Positions 1 through 11,800 of a stretch of DNA of 64,000 bases are shown here, piece after piece. Below the pieces are notes generated by a model, which had not been told where the DNA came from, ran no database searches, and was given only the letters and a program-made list of their open reading frames with translations. Source of the stretch: Caprimulgus europaeus (Eukaryota; Chordata; Aves; Caprimulgiformes; Caprimulgidae); contig OU015525.1 of NCBI GenBank assembly GCA_907165065.1, forward strand, positions 43,816,037 to 43,880,036. Reading direction: 5' to 3'. How positions within the stretch are numbered: position 1 is the stretch's first letter; each line of letters opens with the position of its first letter. The position numbers and the translations under genes were made by a program.

Positions 1-166
1 CACATTTGTACCTTGATCCACAACAAATTAGGCACACTTGCATAGAAAAAAAATCCAGTAATTTACATACACAGATGAGAGGACACAAGGGGTACTGTGT
101 CCAAAACACAAAGACACATCAGAGAAGTAACAAATTTTGCAGTATTGTTAATACCACATTGTAAGT

Positions 167-811
167 TGTGTTAGTACCACTGGGCTAGCCCTTGGCTAAC
201 AGCCAACACAGTCATTCACTCATTGCCCCCCATCCCCAGGGGATAGGGAAGAGGATTGGGGCAAGGGTAAGGAGACTCATAGGTTGATATAGGAACAATT
301 TCATAATAGAAATAAAAGAAAACTTAAAGTAATACTAATATTAAAATAGTAGTGACAATGATAACAGTAACAAAACGTGAAGGTGAGTGATATACAGTGC
401 AACTGCTTACCACCCACCGACCAAGCCCAGCCTGATCCCAGAGGAGCGACAATCCCGAACTGAAACCGCAGTCCTGGAAGAGCGAGAGCTTGAACGAAAG
501 CCAGAGGGAGCCAAAAGAGGAAGAGACACTCACTAATATACTGGACATGACGTGATGTGATATGATATGGAACAACCAATTGACATATACAAACACCAGT
601 TTAGGTTATTAATTTAAATATTACTCACCCCTTTAGATCTTGCGCTTGTAGACCAACAGAACACAAAGTCCCTCACTTTCAGCGACAAAATGCAAACACT
701 GGTATGCTATCGGTGTGTCTCTCATAACAAATCCCAGGCTGAAAGTAAAACGCAGCACTATTCCAGCTACTAAAAAGAAACCCAACTCTGTCCCAGCTAA
801 AAACCAGGACA
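167..811 (-). mobile_element. Endogenous retrovirus LTR (family A), minus orientation
   Basis: This is a long terminal repeat of about 645 bp read on the minus strand. It begins with TGTCCTGG at 811 and ends near 167 with CA (TG on the plus strand). It aligns by eye along its whole length with the plus-strand LTR at 24728-25342: the TGTCCTGGTTT start, the GGAAT(A/T)GTGCTG(T/C)GTTTT block, the ATTCCATATCAT stretch, the T/A-rich core and the CCATCCCC / TGAGTCTCC end. Next to its 5' end, at 812-826, the minus strand reads a purine-rich stretch resembling a polypurine tract, so it may be the 3' LTR of a 5'-truncated provirus rather than a solo LTR. I saw no convincing target-site duplication. Such LTRs with TGTCCTGGTTTCAG starts are common in bird genomes. 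The family name needs a repeat-library search. Confidence 0.82.
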
Positions 812-1014
812 ATCCACCCCTTATTCCATACCATTTACCAGGACAAAGTGAATTTTCCTTCTCCTCATCCTATCCTATTTGACTCTGCAGTTTTTCTTGA
901 GCATTTAGTAGTCCACATTTTCAGTATGTTCCATTGGCTTTACTTTGGTAATCTCAGTCCAAGAGAGACAATTAAAAAATCAGAGCAGCCACCAAGCATC
1001 CTCCACAAAAGTGG

Positions 1015-1425
1015 AAGGTCTCCAACATGAGTAAAGTATTGAAGAACATGAAATAATAAAGACAGCTGAAGTAGTTGGCTTTGGTCAGCCTTCAGATCAC
1101 TTCTTATACTTAAAAGGTAGTTGGTAGAGACAATGGAGGTACACTGTATATAACAATGCACAATGACACAACCAGAATCAACAGGCAGAAACTGAATCAG
1201 TGGAAATACCAATTTAGGAAAAAAAAAAAATCCCCACTGTGAGGATCACTGAACAAAGGAAACAGGTTACCAGAAAAATGCTGCAGTCTCCCTCATCAGA
1301 AATATTCAAGACTCAGTTTGACAGAGCTTGTTGATAAACTAATCTAAAGTCATGCTTTCAACAGAAGGTTGGATGAGATGAGCTTCACTGATGTCTTCCA
1401 ACATAGATTTTTTTCATGATTCCAT
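1015..1425 (+). mobile_element. Very old CR1 LINE 3'-end relic
   Basis: A strongly diverged copy of the CR1 ORF2 C-terminal/3' region. Recognisable blocks appear in the right order: a GCAGAAACTGAA stretch (about 1182), a degraded AGGAAAAA...CACTGTGAGGAT segment (about 1215-1245), GGAAACAGGTTACCAG (about 1258), CTCCCTCATCAGAAATATTCAAGAC (about 1288), then GGTTGGATGAGATGA...TCTTCCAAC and a decayed ATGATTCC tail near 1420. No reading frame survives. It is much more diverged than the CR1 copies at 20.3 and 28.5 kb. The 5' limit is approximate. Confidence 0.65.
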
Positions 1426-2405
1426 GCAACAAAAACATTGAATTTTATGATGCATGATTCTCCCTTAAAAGCATGACTCCAAGAAAGCTGTCATACTCCT
1501 TAATCCATTTTAACTCCTCCTACATTCCACAGAAGTCTATTGGTCACTCCTTCCAATAGCTAGAAGACATAAAAATTAGACTACAGAAACAGAAAAGCAT
1601 ACATGTTATACACATTCATACTTACAGACATTCTAAATTTGCTGCTAAAGGAAAACACATTTTCTCTAAGGGACTTCCCACTGTGTCCAAGTTTCCTGAA
1701 TAACTCATCATGCCTTTCTTACTTGGCAACAGCAGCTTTGATCAGTTTTAGCAGCTGTCTCCTGCATGCTCTGTTTCATTTGTGGTACTGAGGACAGACC
1801 TGCAAGGAGAAGCCCCACCACGCGCAGGACCAGCAATGGAATATATATCTCCTATATCTCCTCTCGGACCTTGGATAGCGAATGTGTTCTGGTATGCGCA
1901 CAAAAGGAGAGTGGAGGATGAGCAACAGAGGAGAAAAGAAGGTGGACAATGTGGCCTAAGGGCTATGATGGAGTTCAGAGCCAGCCATCCCCATCTGCCA
2001 GTGCTCATCAAGGGCAATATGAAGACTCCAGGCAAAGTTGAGGAACCACAACTAGAACTTCAGCCAGCTTCTTCTCTATTACTTCACAGAAAGATAGGAG
2101 AGAACTCGTGGTCATTGCCAGCATAACAGCAATCAAATCACATCTTAACTGGACAACCTAGTATGGTCATTTTATATTAAACCTTTCAACACTGTAGTCC
2201 ACAATAAAAGCCTCCAGAGGATCTGCATAATTCTCAAAGGAGAGTGAAATTTGTCCACTTAGAAAGAAGTAGAAGCAACTATTCTTAGAAATGCTCTATG
2301 ATATTACAAACTTTTGTGATATATTCACCAGTTTAAAACTCACCCATAATAACCTCTGTACAATAGTTTTGTTCATTTAAAGTTTAAATACAGTAACATA
2401 TTTCT
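1426..2405. other. Unassigned single-copy DNA
   Basis: No recognisable gene. The part at about 1790-2110 is richer in G+C and CpG than its surroundings and is open for 114 codons on the plus strand (from a non-ATG start near 1782) and 95 codons on the minus strand. The translations match no family I recognise, and there is no strong splice acceptor/donor pair framing them. Confidence 0.4.
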
Positions 2406-2530
2406 ATGAAACATGTTAATGAAACATGTTAATGAAACATGTTAATGAAACATGTTAATGAAACATGTTAATGAAACATGTTAATGAAACATGTTAATGA
2501 AACATGTTAATGAAACATGTTAATGAAACA
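2406..2530. repeat. 13-bp minisatellite, about 9.6 copies
   Basis: Nine perfect copies of the 13-mer AAACATGTTAATG run from 2409 to 2525, followed by a partial copy to 2530 and preceded by ATG. No substitution is visible between units, which indicates recent expansion or homogenisation. Each unit contains the palindrome AACATGTT. The array lies in AT-rich non-coding DNA. The unit length is not a multiple of three and no long frame runs through it. Confidence 0.97.
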
Positions 2531-2769
2531 AAGGTTTCATTAGCTAAATAAAAACAAAGTTAAAAAACCAAACAAACAAACAACTAGAAGATGAAGCATG
2601 ACACTCAGATTGGGAAGACTGAACCATGCATATAGGACTTCAATGTACCTCAAGCTTGCAACACTGATAACTTTCATAAACACAACAGCAGATCTAGCAA
2701 AGTAATGACTTGCCGTAATATGTCAATTTTCTAGATAAAAAAGCCTGAAGCCAATCCTTCTTACTTGAT

Positions 2770-2890
2770 CCCCCAGAACCTAATGAAGTTCAACAAGGCC
2801 AAGTGCAAGCTTGTGCACTTGGATCGAGGCAATCCCAGGTATGTGTACAGACTGGGAGAAGAACTCATTGAGAGCAGCCCTGCTGCTGGG
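2770..2890 (+). mobile_element. CR1 LINE ORF2 scrap
   Basis: About 120 bp of the CR1 reverse-transcriptase ORF, translating with [20 protein letters not shown] and then YRLGEEL-ESS. The same block is present in the larger copies at 21.1 kb ([20 protein letters not shown]) and 28.9 kb (NLMRFNVSKCRVLHLERNN). No catalytic residues are included. Flanking sequence on both sides is not CR1, so this is an isolated fragment. It is non-functional. Confidence 0.85.
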
Positions 2891-5800
2891 ATAAACAATA
2901 AACACTTTGAAAACATGCAAGTGTTATCAGACGTGTCTGGTAGAAACAATGTGGACTTCATGGCCTCTCAAAGTTGGATGGGTATTGTACTGCATGTGCT
3001 TCTTAATAGTGATTTTCTATAGCAGATGATCATTTAAATTTATAGACCTAAAGAATCATGTAATTTTTCATGAATTTTATTGCAATACCATTGTAGATAC
3101 ATAGTAGCTATCTATATATCTAGATATAAAACCAAATTTTATGTGTTTGTAAATTCAGTGCAAGTAAGAACACTTCAAAATATATTTGTGTATATACATA
3201 TATATATTTTTAAGATGACTTCTCAGTAATGAATAAATAAGAACAAATCTCCATCAATGTATTTACTGTTTCCTGTAAAACAGACCTTCTAAATTGTTCT
3301 TTGATATGTCTTAGTATACTTCTATTTATGTTTTTTCCTATTACATGTCAATAAAACTCATCATATCATAAAATATAACACAGTAGAGGCAGTATCTTCC
3401 TATCTGAAGTAGGAACTGTTTGCATGAGTTCCTCTAAAATGAGATAATCTTAATTATTACATCTCTCATGACAGAATCAACATTTAGCTCTGAGAAATAC
3501 AGTTGACAGACAAAACTCTGGTGAAAAGCCACCTTCTTAGAAGAGTACTTCTAATTATCACTTACTTTCAGAACATAAAAAGGAGAGCACTGCCAATAGG
3601 CCAGCTTCAGCCAGATAACTGTGTAGACACACTGATTTAGTGACTATAAAAGTATCTGATTTCAGAATATTAATTACACACAGTATTTCACTCATATATC
3701 TGAATTTCAACCATTGTTTAAAGCTGAAATTTTGAAACAGAGATAATGCCTATGAGGAATAATTGTGTTACATGTTTTTCTTCATCACAGACCCCTCTCT
3801 ACCCTGTAATTTTGCTCTTAAAGCTTTTTGACCAGATCTTCCACTGATACTTAATGAAGATAACTTACACAGCAGAGAATCTAATTCATTAACTCATATA
3901 CTCATAATACAGGCAGTATATTTCCATACAGAACCTTTTATTGCCAGTTTACTAAAACAACATGCTATGTGCACACCTAACTCACAAACTTGCAAATTAT
4001 GGAGGTTGCTCATGTCTGAAAAAATACTTTTCCTATTGTACATTTCCTTCAGTGAAGTTTTACCAATCTTTTGGTAATTATTGCTTAACATAAATTTGAC
4101 ATTACAGAAATTATTTCAAATGCCTGGGATTTCTTCAGCTTTGTTTTCAAATGTAGTTTTTTTTAATAGTTACTGATCAAAATTCCCACATAGCTTTGCA
4201 CCTTGGTTTCAGATCAATTAATCTGCATGAGAAATAGTATGGTCTCCTCTGCTTATTTCAAACTAAATGGCTATTACAGTTATATATTCTTTTCTGCTCT
4301 TGGAATCAATTACTGAAAAGACTGCTACCCAGTCTACTGCTGGGTTGGAAGGAGTACAAATTCCCCCTGAAATGCTGTGGAACACAACAGGATTTAAACC
4401 TGTGCAAAGTGAGGACTTCTTTATGTGTTTTGCAAACAAAAAGTAGGCTTAATTATGAGGTTAAAGACAGGTATTTAAAAATTCAGTTCAACCACTGCCC
4501 AAAAGAATATGGTAACATTTCAATCCACTATGGCACTGCTAATAAAGACTGTTTTTACTACTGAGTATTTTAACACAATATATGTAAGAGGCTACTGATT
4601 AATATATAAAAGTATTCATTTTGCTGTTCCATGCCATTAGCTGAATCATTACTCGTTAAATCAACTTATCCTCAGTCAACACAATGCAGTAACCGTAAAG
4701 TATCCGTGCATTTTTTCCTCAATGGATGGCTATAATTGACTGATGATGTGTTGATGCTACCTAAGCAACAATGTACTTCCCCTGTGTTAGCTTTTATGTT
4801 GCAGAGTTCCATGTAGCTTCAATAGAAATTCAAATATTAATATTCAAGGACCTTTACACTAGATCATTTATTCCACAACAGTTTAAAACTTCTGCAATTT
4901 CTGAATTCATGATGTATCATAACATGAATTGGGAATCCAAAATCCCTTCTTCTTAGTCCCTAGCCCATGATTTGCTTCATTTCTCTTTCCAGAAAAATTC
5001 TTTTTTTTTTTTTTCTGATACTTTTTTTGAGATTACTTACAGAAAATGTACCTGCGAACTTACAAAGGACTTATTATCTAGAGATTTATCCGTGTGACTA
5101 ATAATTAAGAAAAAAAGAATCGGAATGAAAACAAAAACGTAATTCTCATCATTCATATTGCAGTACTGTATATGAACATGTGCTATGCACTAGAGTCATG
5201 TTACTGAGACTCTACAAAACGTGTACATGATACTAATTGCCTCCAAACAATTTAACTATGCTCATATATCACTCCTGTTGATGTCACTGAATACTGCACA
5301 CCTTGTGAATATACATAGCAATGAGGTTAGATCAAGGGCTAAGACAAGTTGTTAACTAGAATTAGTATTTAAAAAACCCCAAAAATCTCAAAGATAAACA
5401 AAATAGGAAAGTAATTTTGAAGTAGTTTCCACTTACAGACCTTGTCATTTCTGTAAAAAATAATATCTACAATTTTATATAAGACATATCTTACATACAC
5501 TATTATACTCAAAATTCTACTCAATACCTTTAGTGATTTTTATTTTAAAGAAAATAATTTTTTTTGCATATTTTGGGGACTTCAAATGCAGTATTGATTA
5601 AAGTTTCAAATCATATTTAAATCTTTACACTTTTGAAAATGACATTTTCAGTGAAAGGATTTCTATGTGAAAATATTTAACCAAAGCTGGTCATCAATGC
5701 ATAGCTGACTGTGATACAAAGTCAGTCCAGAGGCCATGTACATCACAAGCACTGAAGCTACCGAATCAATGAAAGTACTATTATACTTAAATTGAGGTAT

Positions 5801-8800
5801 TATTTTAATATATATATTTAAATGATTACATAACTATAAATATTAACAATTATTAATAAATTTTATTTATTTTATTAATTTATTGCTCACTTATGTATGA
5901 TCCATTTATGAGTGTACTGCTTGTTAATAATAAATTAAATAAATATTTAAATTATTGAATTATATAAATGTAATAGGTAAGTCTACAAATTAAGTCTTCC
6001 ACCTGTCTACCTGATAGGTGATCACTGCACATGGTGTGGTGTTTCTTCAAGTCCAGATATCTCAAATAAAACAGGAACATATAAATTTAGAAACACTGTC
6101 AATGCTTAAAATAACTGGATATCATAGCACAATGTTAATACATTTTGGTGGAATAAAAATGGAAATCCTAACAAGAGTGATGAGTAGCTGCTGTAACACT
6201 GCCAAAAGACCAGAAGGGACCTCTTACAAGAAGCTTACCAACGTAGGAGTGACTTTGCAAATATTTATTTAATATTAGCATGGAAGAGAACATATACTGA
6301 TGTCTGTTACAGCTCTGAGCATGCCTAGTGAAAAACGAACTGAGCAGACTTAAATCTGAAAAAGAAGGTAAGAAAACAAGTGTAGGTCTACCAATTTAAC
6401 TCTAGAAGCCCAATCACAGTCTCTTATGACACCATGATTATGACTGAGAAACTTGCAAGTGTTCTGAATAGGCAATGATAATGCCTCACTCAATGACTGC
6501 AAAGCAAAGCGATTTAAAAAGAGTCTATACTGATAAACAAGTCAGGTACATGAGACACTTTAATGTTAACCTGTGCTTCATCTGGCAGTAACACTATTAT
6601 TTTGAATTGGATGTTAGTACCTGGGCTCCCAGATTGAACCACTGTTTAAAAGACACTTTCTCTTTTAACATGTATCTTTACTCCATCACCTATTTCACTT
6701 AAGGACCGTACAACATGCAAGGTGGCTGAGACTAGTGCGAAGCAACGGAACTGCTAACAAGTCAAACCAAGTAACAGACAAGACCTCATGATGTAGCATT
6801 TTAATTTGACTTATATTCACCAACCATTGTTGCACTAGAGGTTTCCTCTACACTTAACAGCAAACATGGAATAAACTCCTCTACTTCAACAGGTTGAGAT
6901 CAGCCCAAAGACATGACCTCTCTTAACATGAGTTCTGCGTTCAAAATGTAGAAGTGAATTCCAGGGAACAAGAAAACTTTTCTCCAGTAAATGGCAAACT
7001 AAAGACATTTTCCCAAGCTTCAGTCATCCTCCAGGGTGAGAGAACATCAAACCTGTGGTGACAAGGCTACCACAAGTTAGCTATGAAGGGCTTTGGTGAA
7101 AAGCTCCCAAGCCCCCAACCTACAAGCTGCAGCTGTTTGCCAAAGAACAAAAAAGTACCAGGAGGAAAGGAAAAAAAAAAAAACAAAAAAAAAACACCAA
7201 ACCCCTAAAACCACAAAAACAGGTAAAATTCATTCAGTCAAGAGGCAATTAAATCAGAAATATGGAAGGTACCTATGGCCTCTTCTGTATAAATAAATCT
7301 GCATGGGCTCCTAATGCATGGCTTCTCCTATAGAAACCTGGGACATTGTATGACATTTTTTGTTTCTTGGTTGGTGGATTGGTTGCATTTTAGGCAATTT
7401 GCTCTTGGTTCCTTAATTGAAAGGAAAAATGCTCCTCTCTCCCAGTCTCATTTTTTTTGAGTCCTCCCAGGCCAGAAGAATTCTGTCACTCAGAACTGAT
7501 CTCACAAGTCTTTGCAAAACCATCTTTTTATTCCATCTCATATTAATGAACTTAGTCTAATTTAAAACATCACCAACTCACAAACTCAAGCGAGAACCTT
7601 TAGAAGACACTGTTTCAAGTCACTGCAATTATGTTTAGCTACCCAAACAACCCTCAAATGTATTAAATGAAAATAAACTTTGTAGGACAAAAAGTAACTA
7701 TGGAAGATAGATTATTAATCTGTCTACTATTTAATATGGATTAGTATGAAAACCAACATATAATCTTATTAATTTAAGAAATGCTCAATTTTAATTACAA
7801 GTATTTTGCACATACAGGCTTGCTCTGAGTCTGAGGAGAGCATTTTCACAAACCTACCTTCTGTTAAGATCTCAATAATCAATTTATATTTTTGACATTT
7901 AAAGCTAAGTACAACTAATGTCCAACTGAGCATGAAAGGACTTCCAAAGAGTCCTTTGTTTGGAAATACATTATGGAAATAACCTCACTGAAAAAGAAAT
8001 AATATATTAATCTGCACATTTTTTTTAAATAAAAGTGTCCTGTAGGCACACCTGGTAAGAAAGGTCCTAGTTTTGAACATTTTGCAAAGCTTCCCCTTAC
8101 AAATAGTCCACCTTCCTCAACAAGGATGGCCACCAGTGCAAAACCAGGTCTAGCCCTAGAAGCATTTCAACTAGTCAACAAAAATGCTGGTCAGCTGGCA
8201 AATCAATCAAGTAGAGGCTATTGCTGGCACATGTTGTGGTGGAAGCAGGGGAGGCAGATTGACCCTATTTACATCTCACAGGTATGTCTGCCTAATGGCA
8301 ATACCTCACCAACTTGGGTGCTCTGGTCTTCGCCCTGAACTGGTCTAAAGGCATGAACTTTCTCTTACTACTCATTGAAAAATCTCTGGATAGGTATCAG
8401 CACACCATCTCTGCTTTCCTTTTTTCACCCATGTATGAATAGTAGAATATTCAAAATAATTACACTGCTAGGGAATGGTCAGAGGTTTTCTTGCATGGCA
8501 AGTCAGGTCCACCAGAGATCTATAAATCTCTGTGCTTCACAGACAGGCAAATAAGATTATGCTGCTCTGTTTGTTTCTTTCTTTTCTCCAGCTGCTGACC
8601 TTCACTAAAAACTCCATAAACTAGAGTAAAGACATCCCTCAGGAGTCAGTTGCTCCAATTCTCCTGGAATATATTTGCAAAGAAGGGGCAGGTGGCACTT
8701 ACAGCAGTCTGGATGGAAATGTGATTAACTATATAAACATTTGAGAACCCTTGTGCTCACAAAATTGAATGGGAGTTGGCAGGTATGAGAGGGTACATTA

Positions 8801-11800
8801 TATATGTTATTCTTATAGATTGGGAGCACATAAAACTTGATTAGTTATCCATTGCAAACACATAAAAGGACTTGGCACGCATAAACTTTGCCAGAGTAAC
8901 AATATCCAGCAGGAAGAAGACTGAATTTGATTAGATGACCTAGTTGGATTCTGCAAAGCCAATCATACATTCAAAGAGTTAAAAAGTACTGGGTGTGAAC
9001 TGTTATGCATTATCAGGAAGTAATTCATACTCCATTTTGAATTGTCAGAGGTTTCTAAAGATACTCTACCATACATACTAGAGGTAAAATACTGAAGAGG
9101 AAGCATGTTAAGTCCTTCAGCATTGTGTTTCCAACAATATCCTTCCAGCAATCAACAGGAGCATAAACAGCAAGGACTTCTGCTGCCCTTGAGGTACTGT
9201 GTGTAAAACACAGGAAGCAAATTTTCAGAGTTAATGGAGTTCCAAGAAGTTAGAGCTCCTGTCATTGAAAACATTTCAATAAATTTAATTTCTTCCTGTA
9301 GTAGCACCAGAAATGTCACTGGCATTATTAAGGAGTGCACAATTCACAAAACAGAAAGACAGCAGAGTTCAACTTTTTCTCACTAGTAGCAGCAATATTG
9401 TCATTAACTTATTCAGCACAACCAAACTGAATCTGTCATACATATATACGTTAACGCAAATGTGAAAAAATACTTGGGCTTTTTTGTTTTGTTTTGTGTT
9501 TTTTTAATTAGCCGTACAGTTTAGCACTGTTGCCTTGAAACATGCACGTGTTCAAATCTGAGGGTAGAGCATCTTACCAGATTAAAGTTACCATTATTTA
9601 AGGAGACATGGATTGAAACATGATCCTTCCCAAATTTAAATTATCCTCTATGATTCCTGCAGAGATCTTATTCATAGGTTGATAGATTGGAAAACTGACT
9701 GGTAACGCAGCTTCTGGCTACTCAACCAACGACATCAGTGTGTCCTCCACATTTGCAGTTTTCAATTCTTCCTTTTATTCTGGCTCAAATGTGCTACTGT
9801 TCCTAGTAGTTGGGTTTTCACCCTTTTCGGTTTGGGTTTTTCACCTTTTTTTTTTTTAATTTAACCCATGTTGCTAGTATGTCCTTTCCAATATAGTTTT
9901 TATTGATTCATTTTACAGACAATTTCTTGTCAAGTAGCAGTTATGACATTTACTTTACCCTAATAAAAAATCACTGAATTGTTGTGATATATGAAATTAC
10001 AGTGTGCTTCAAAGAAAAAGTGCTTATTATGGACCAAACTCTACAAACAAGATGAACAGATGGGCTTCTAGCCTATTCAAGTTCCAAATTTATCTCCAGA
10101 TATCAAACCATAATCTGCTATGTTGGATTAGTTTAGCAGCATACTCACAGGAAAACACATACAGGAGTATTCACATCACCAAACATTATGTATACTACAT
10201 GCATACGCAAGATTAGTACACTTTGCAAGCTCCATTATAAAGGCAACAGATAGAAAGTGACTTTTTTGTAGCTTATTAAGGATGCATTTCATTTAGGTGC
10301 TCTGAAATGCCCTGCTACAAGAAGCCTACATATATCATACACTAAGTCTGAGAAGAGGTCTTTATGTAGGCATCTCAATATCCCAAAATCCCAGTAAGTA
10401 ATGTTAAAGAAAATGTTACCATGTCTATATCTTTAATACTGTATACTAAATAACTCGTGGTAGGAATTTGTACAATTATTGAAGCAGGAACAAACTTAGC
10501 TAAGTGATAATTAATACATTATGTTGCTTTTGAAAGAATAAAGGCCTCTTTCCTGCCTTATCCTAAATTGTGAATTAAATTTCCATGATTCTCCAGTTAT
10601 AAAATCCCAAGTACTGTGTTAATGCAACCCTAAAGCCACATACAGTCCAGATAGTGCCTAACACAAAATGCCTACAAATATGTTTTGTTTTTTTCTATTT
10701 GACACAAATACTGTGTATGCTTATTGACAAGCCAACAAAAAAGGCAGTGATAATACCGGTCATTGATTCACCCTTTCAACGAAATGAGTAGTGTATGCAA
10801 CTGTATTCTCAGCTGGTCTCCAGTAAGAGCAGTGGCATGCAGAGCTTACCAGAACTGGTACAACTTATATATTGCACAGATTGCTATATCAATAAACCAA
10901 CTGGGTTTTGTCAACTTAAGTCTTCTCGGATATATTCCTATTAGAAACAACTGTTGCAATATAAGGTGTTAACTATTTCCTTTGCTAACAAACATTTCTT
11001 CTTAGGGCCTCAAACATAGTAAGATACTTAGACATAGATATCTGTTATAATTCCCTGTCCTTTCTTGCTCTAAGCACCTAATTTCACTGTCACCTAGTGT
11101 TTGCTACACTATCTGTAAGCCAGCACTGCTAACTCATTTTGCAGATGCATTCATTAGGCAGATACATACAACACCTGCAAATGTTCAAGTTCTTACTGCT
11201 CTGACATGAGGTACTGACCTCTCCCACACCTTTTATTTCTTTCTGCTTGACTCCATCCTAGAAATAACACTGTTGTTTCCAAAATGATACTCCATTGTTT
11301 CTAAATATCCTCAGATGAGAAAAGGACTCTGAGAAACTGAAGTCAAAGTCCTTCCTGTTCTGTTTGTGGCAGAACTGCACGTTTTCTTAAAAACACCACC
11401 GTAATATATTCACCACTCTCCTCTTACAGTGAACGAGCAAATTACCTACTCGTCAATACTGGAAGAAAGTACACAAAACTTTTGGTAAGTAAAGACTGAA
11501 AGGACTCAAATTATGCATGCTAAATACAAAATAAACCCCAAGAAACCCACTTTCAAATTCAAGAAAACCTAATACAAAACCAGCAAAATATGAAATGGAC
11601 TCAGTAAAATCGATGACCTAGTTTTATTCAAAAAAACTTCAGGCCTCTGATGCAGCTGAAGTTAGCTGCAAGAATATTAGCACTTATGGAGAAAGGCTAG
11701 GAGAAACTATTTTTTTCATGTAAATAAAAAAAAAAAGGAAAAAAAAGAAGCACCTTTACAGTATACATTTATTTTTCATGACACAAGCTAGACTAATGAG

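Noticed and set aside
1782-2126. 114-codon plus-strand frame
   Set aside because: Starts at a non-ATG codon, has no splice borders or recognisable motif, and an antisense frame of similar length overlaps it.
2406-2530. CRISPR-like array
   Set aside because: The units are 13 bp and contiguous without spacers, and the DNA is vertebrate: a minisatellite.
7141-7200. A-rich tract as the tail of a processed retrocopy
   Set aside because: No upstream sequence resembling a spliced mRNA and no flanking duplication; simple A-rich DNA.
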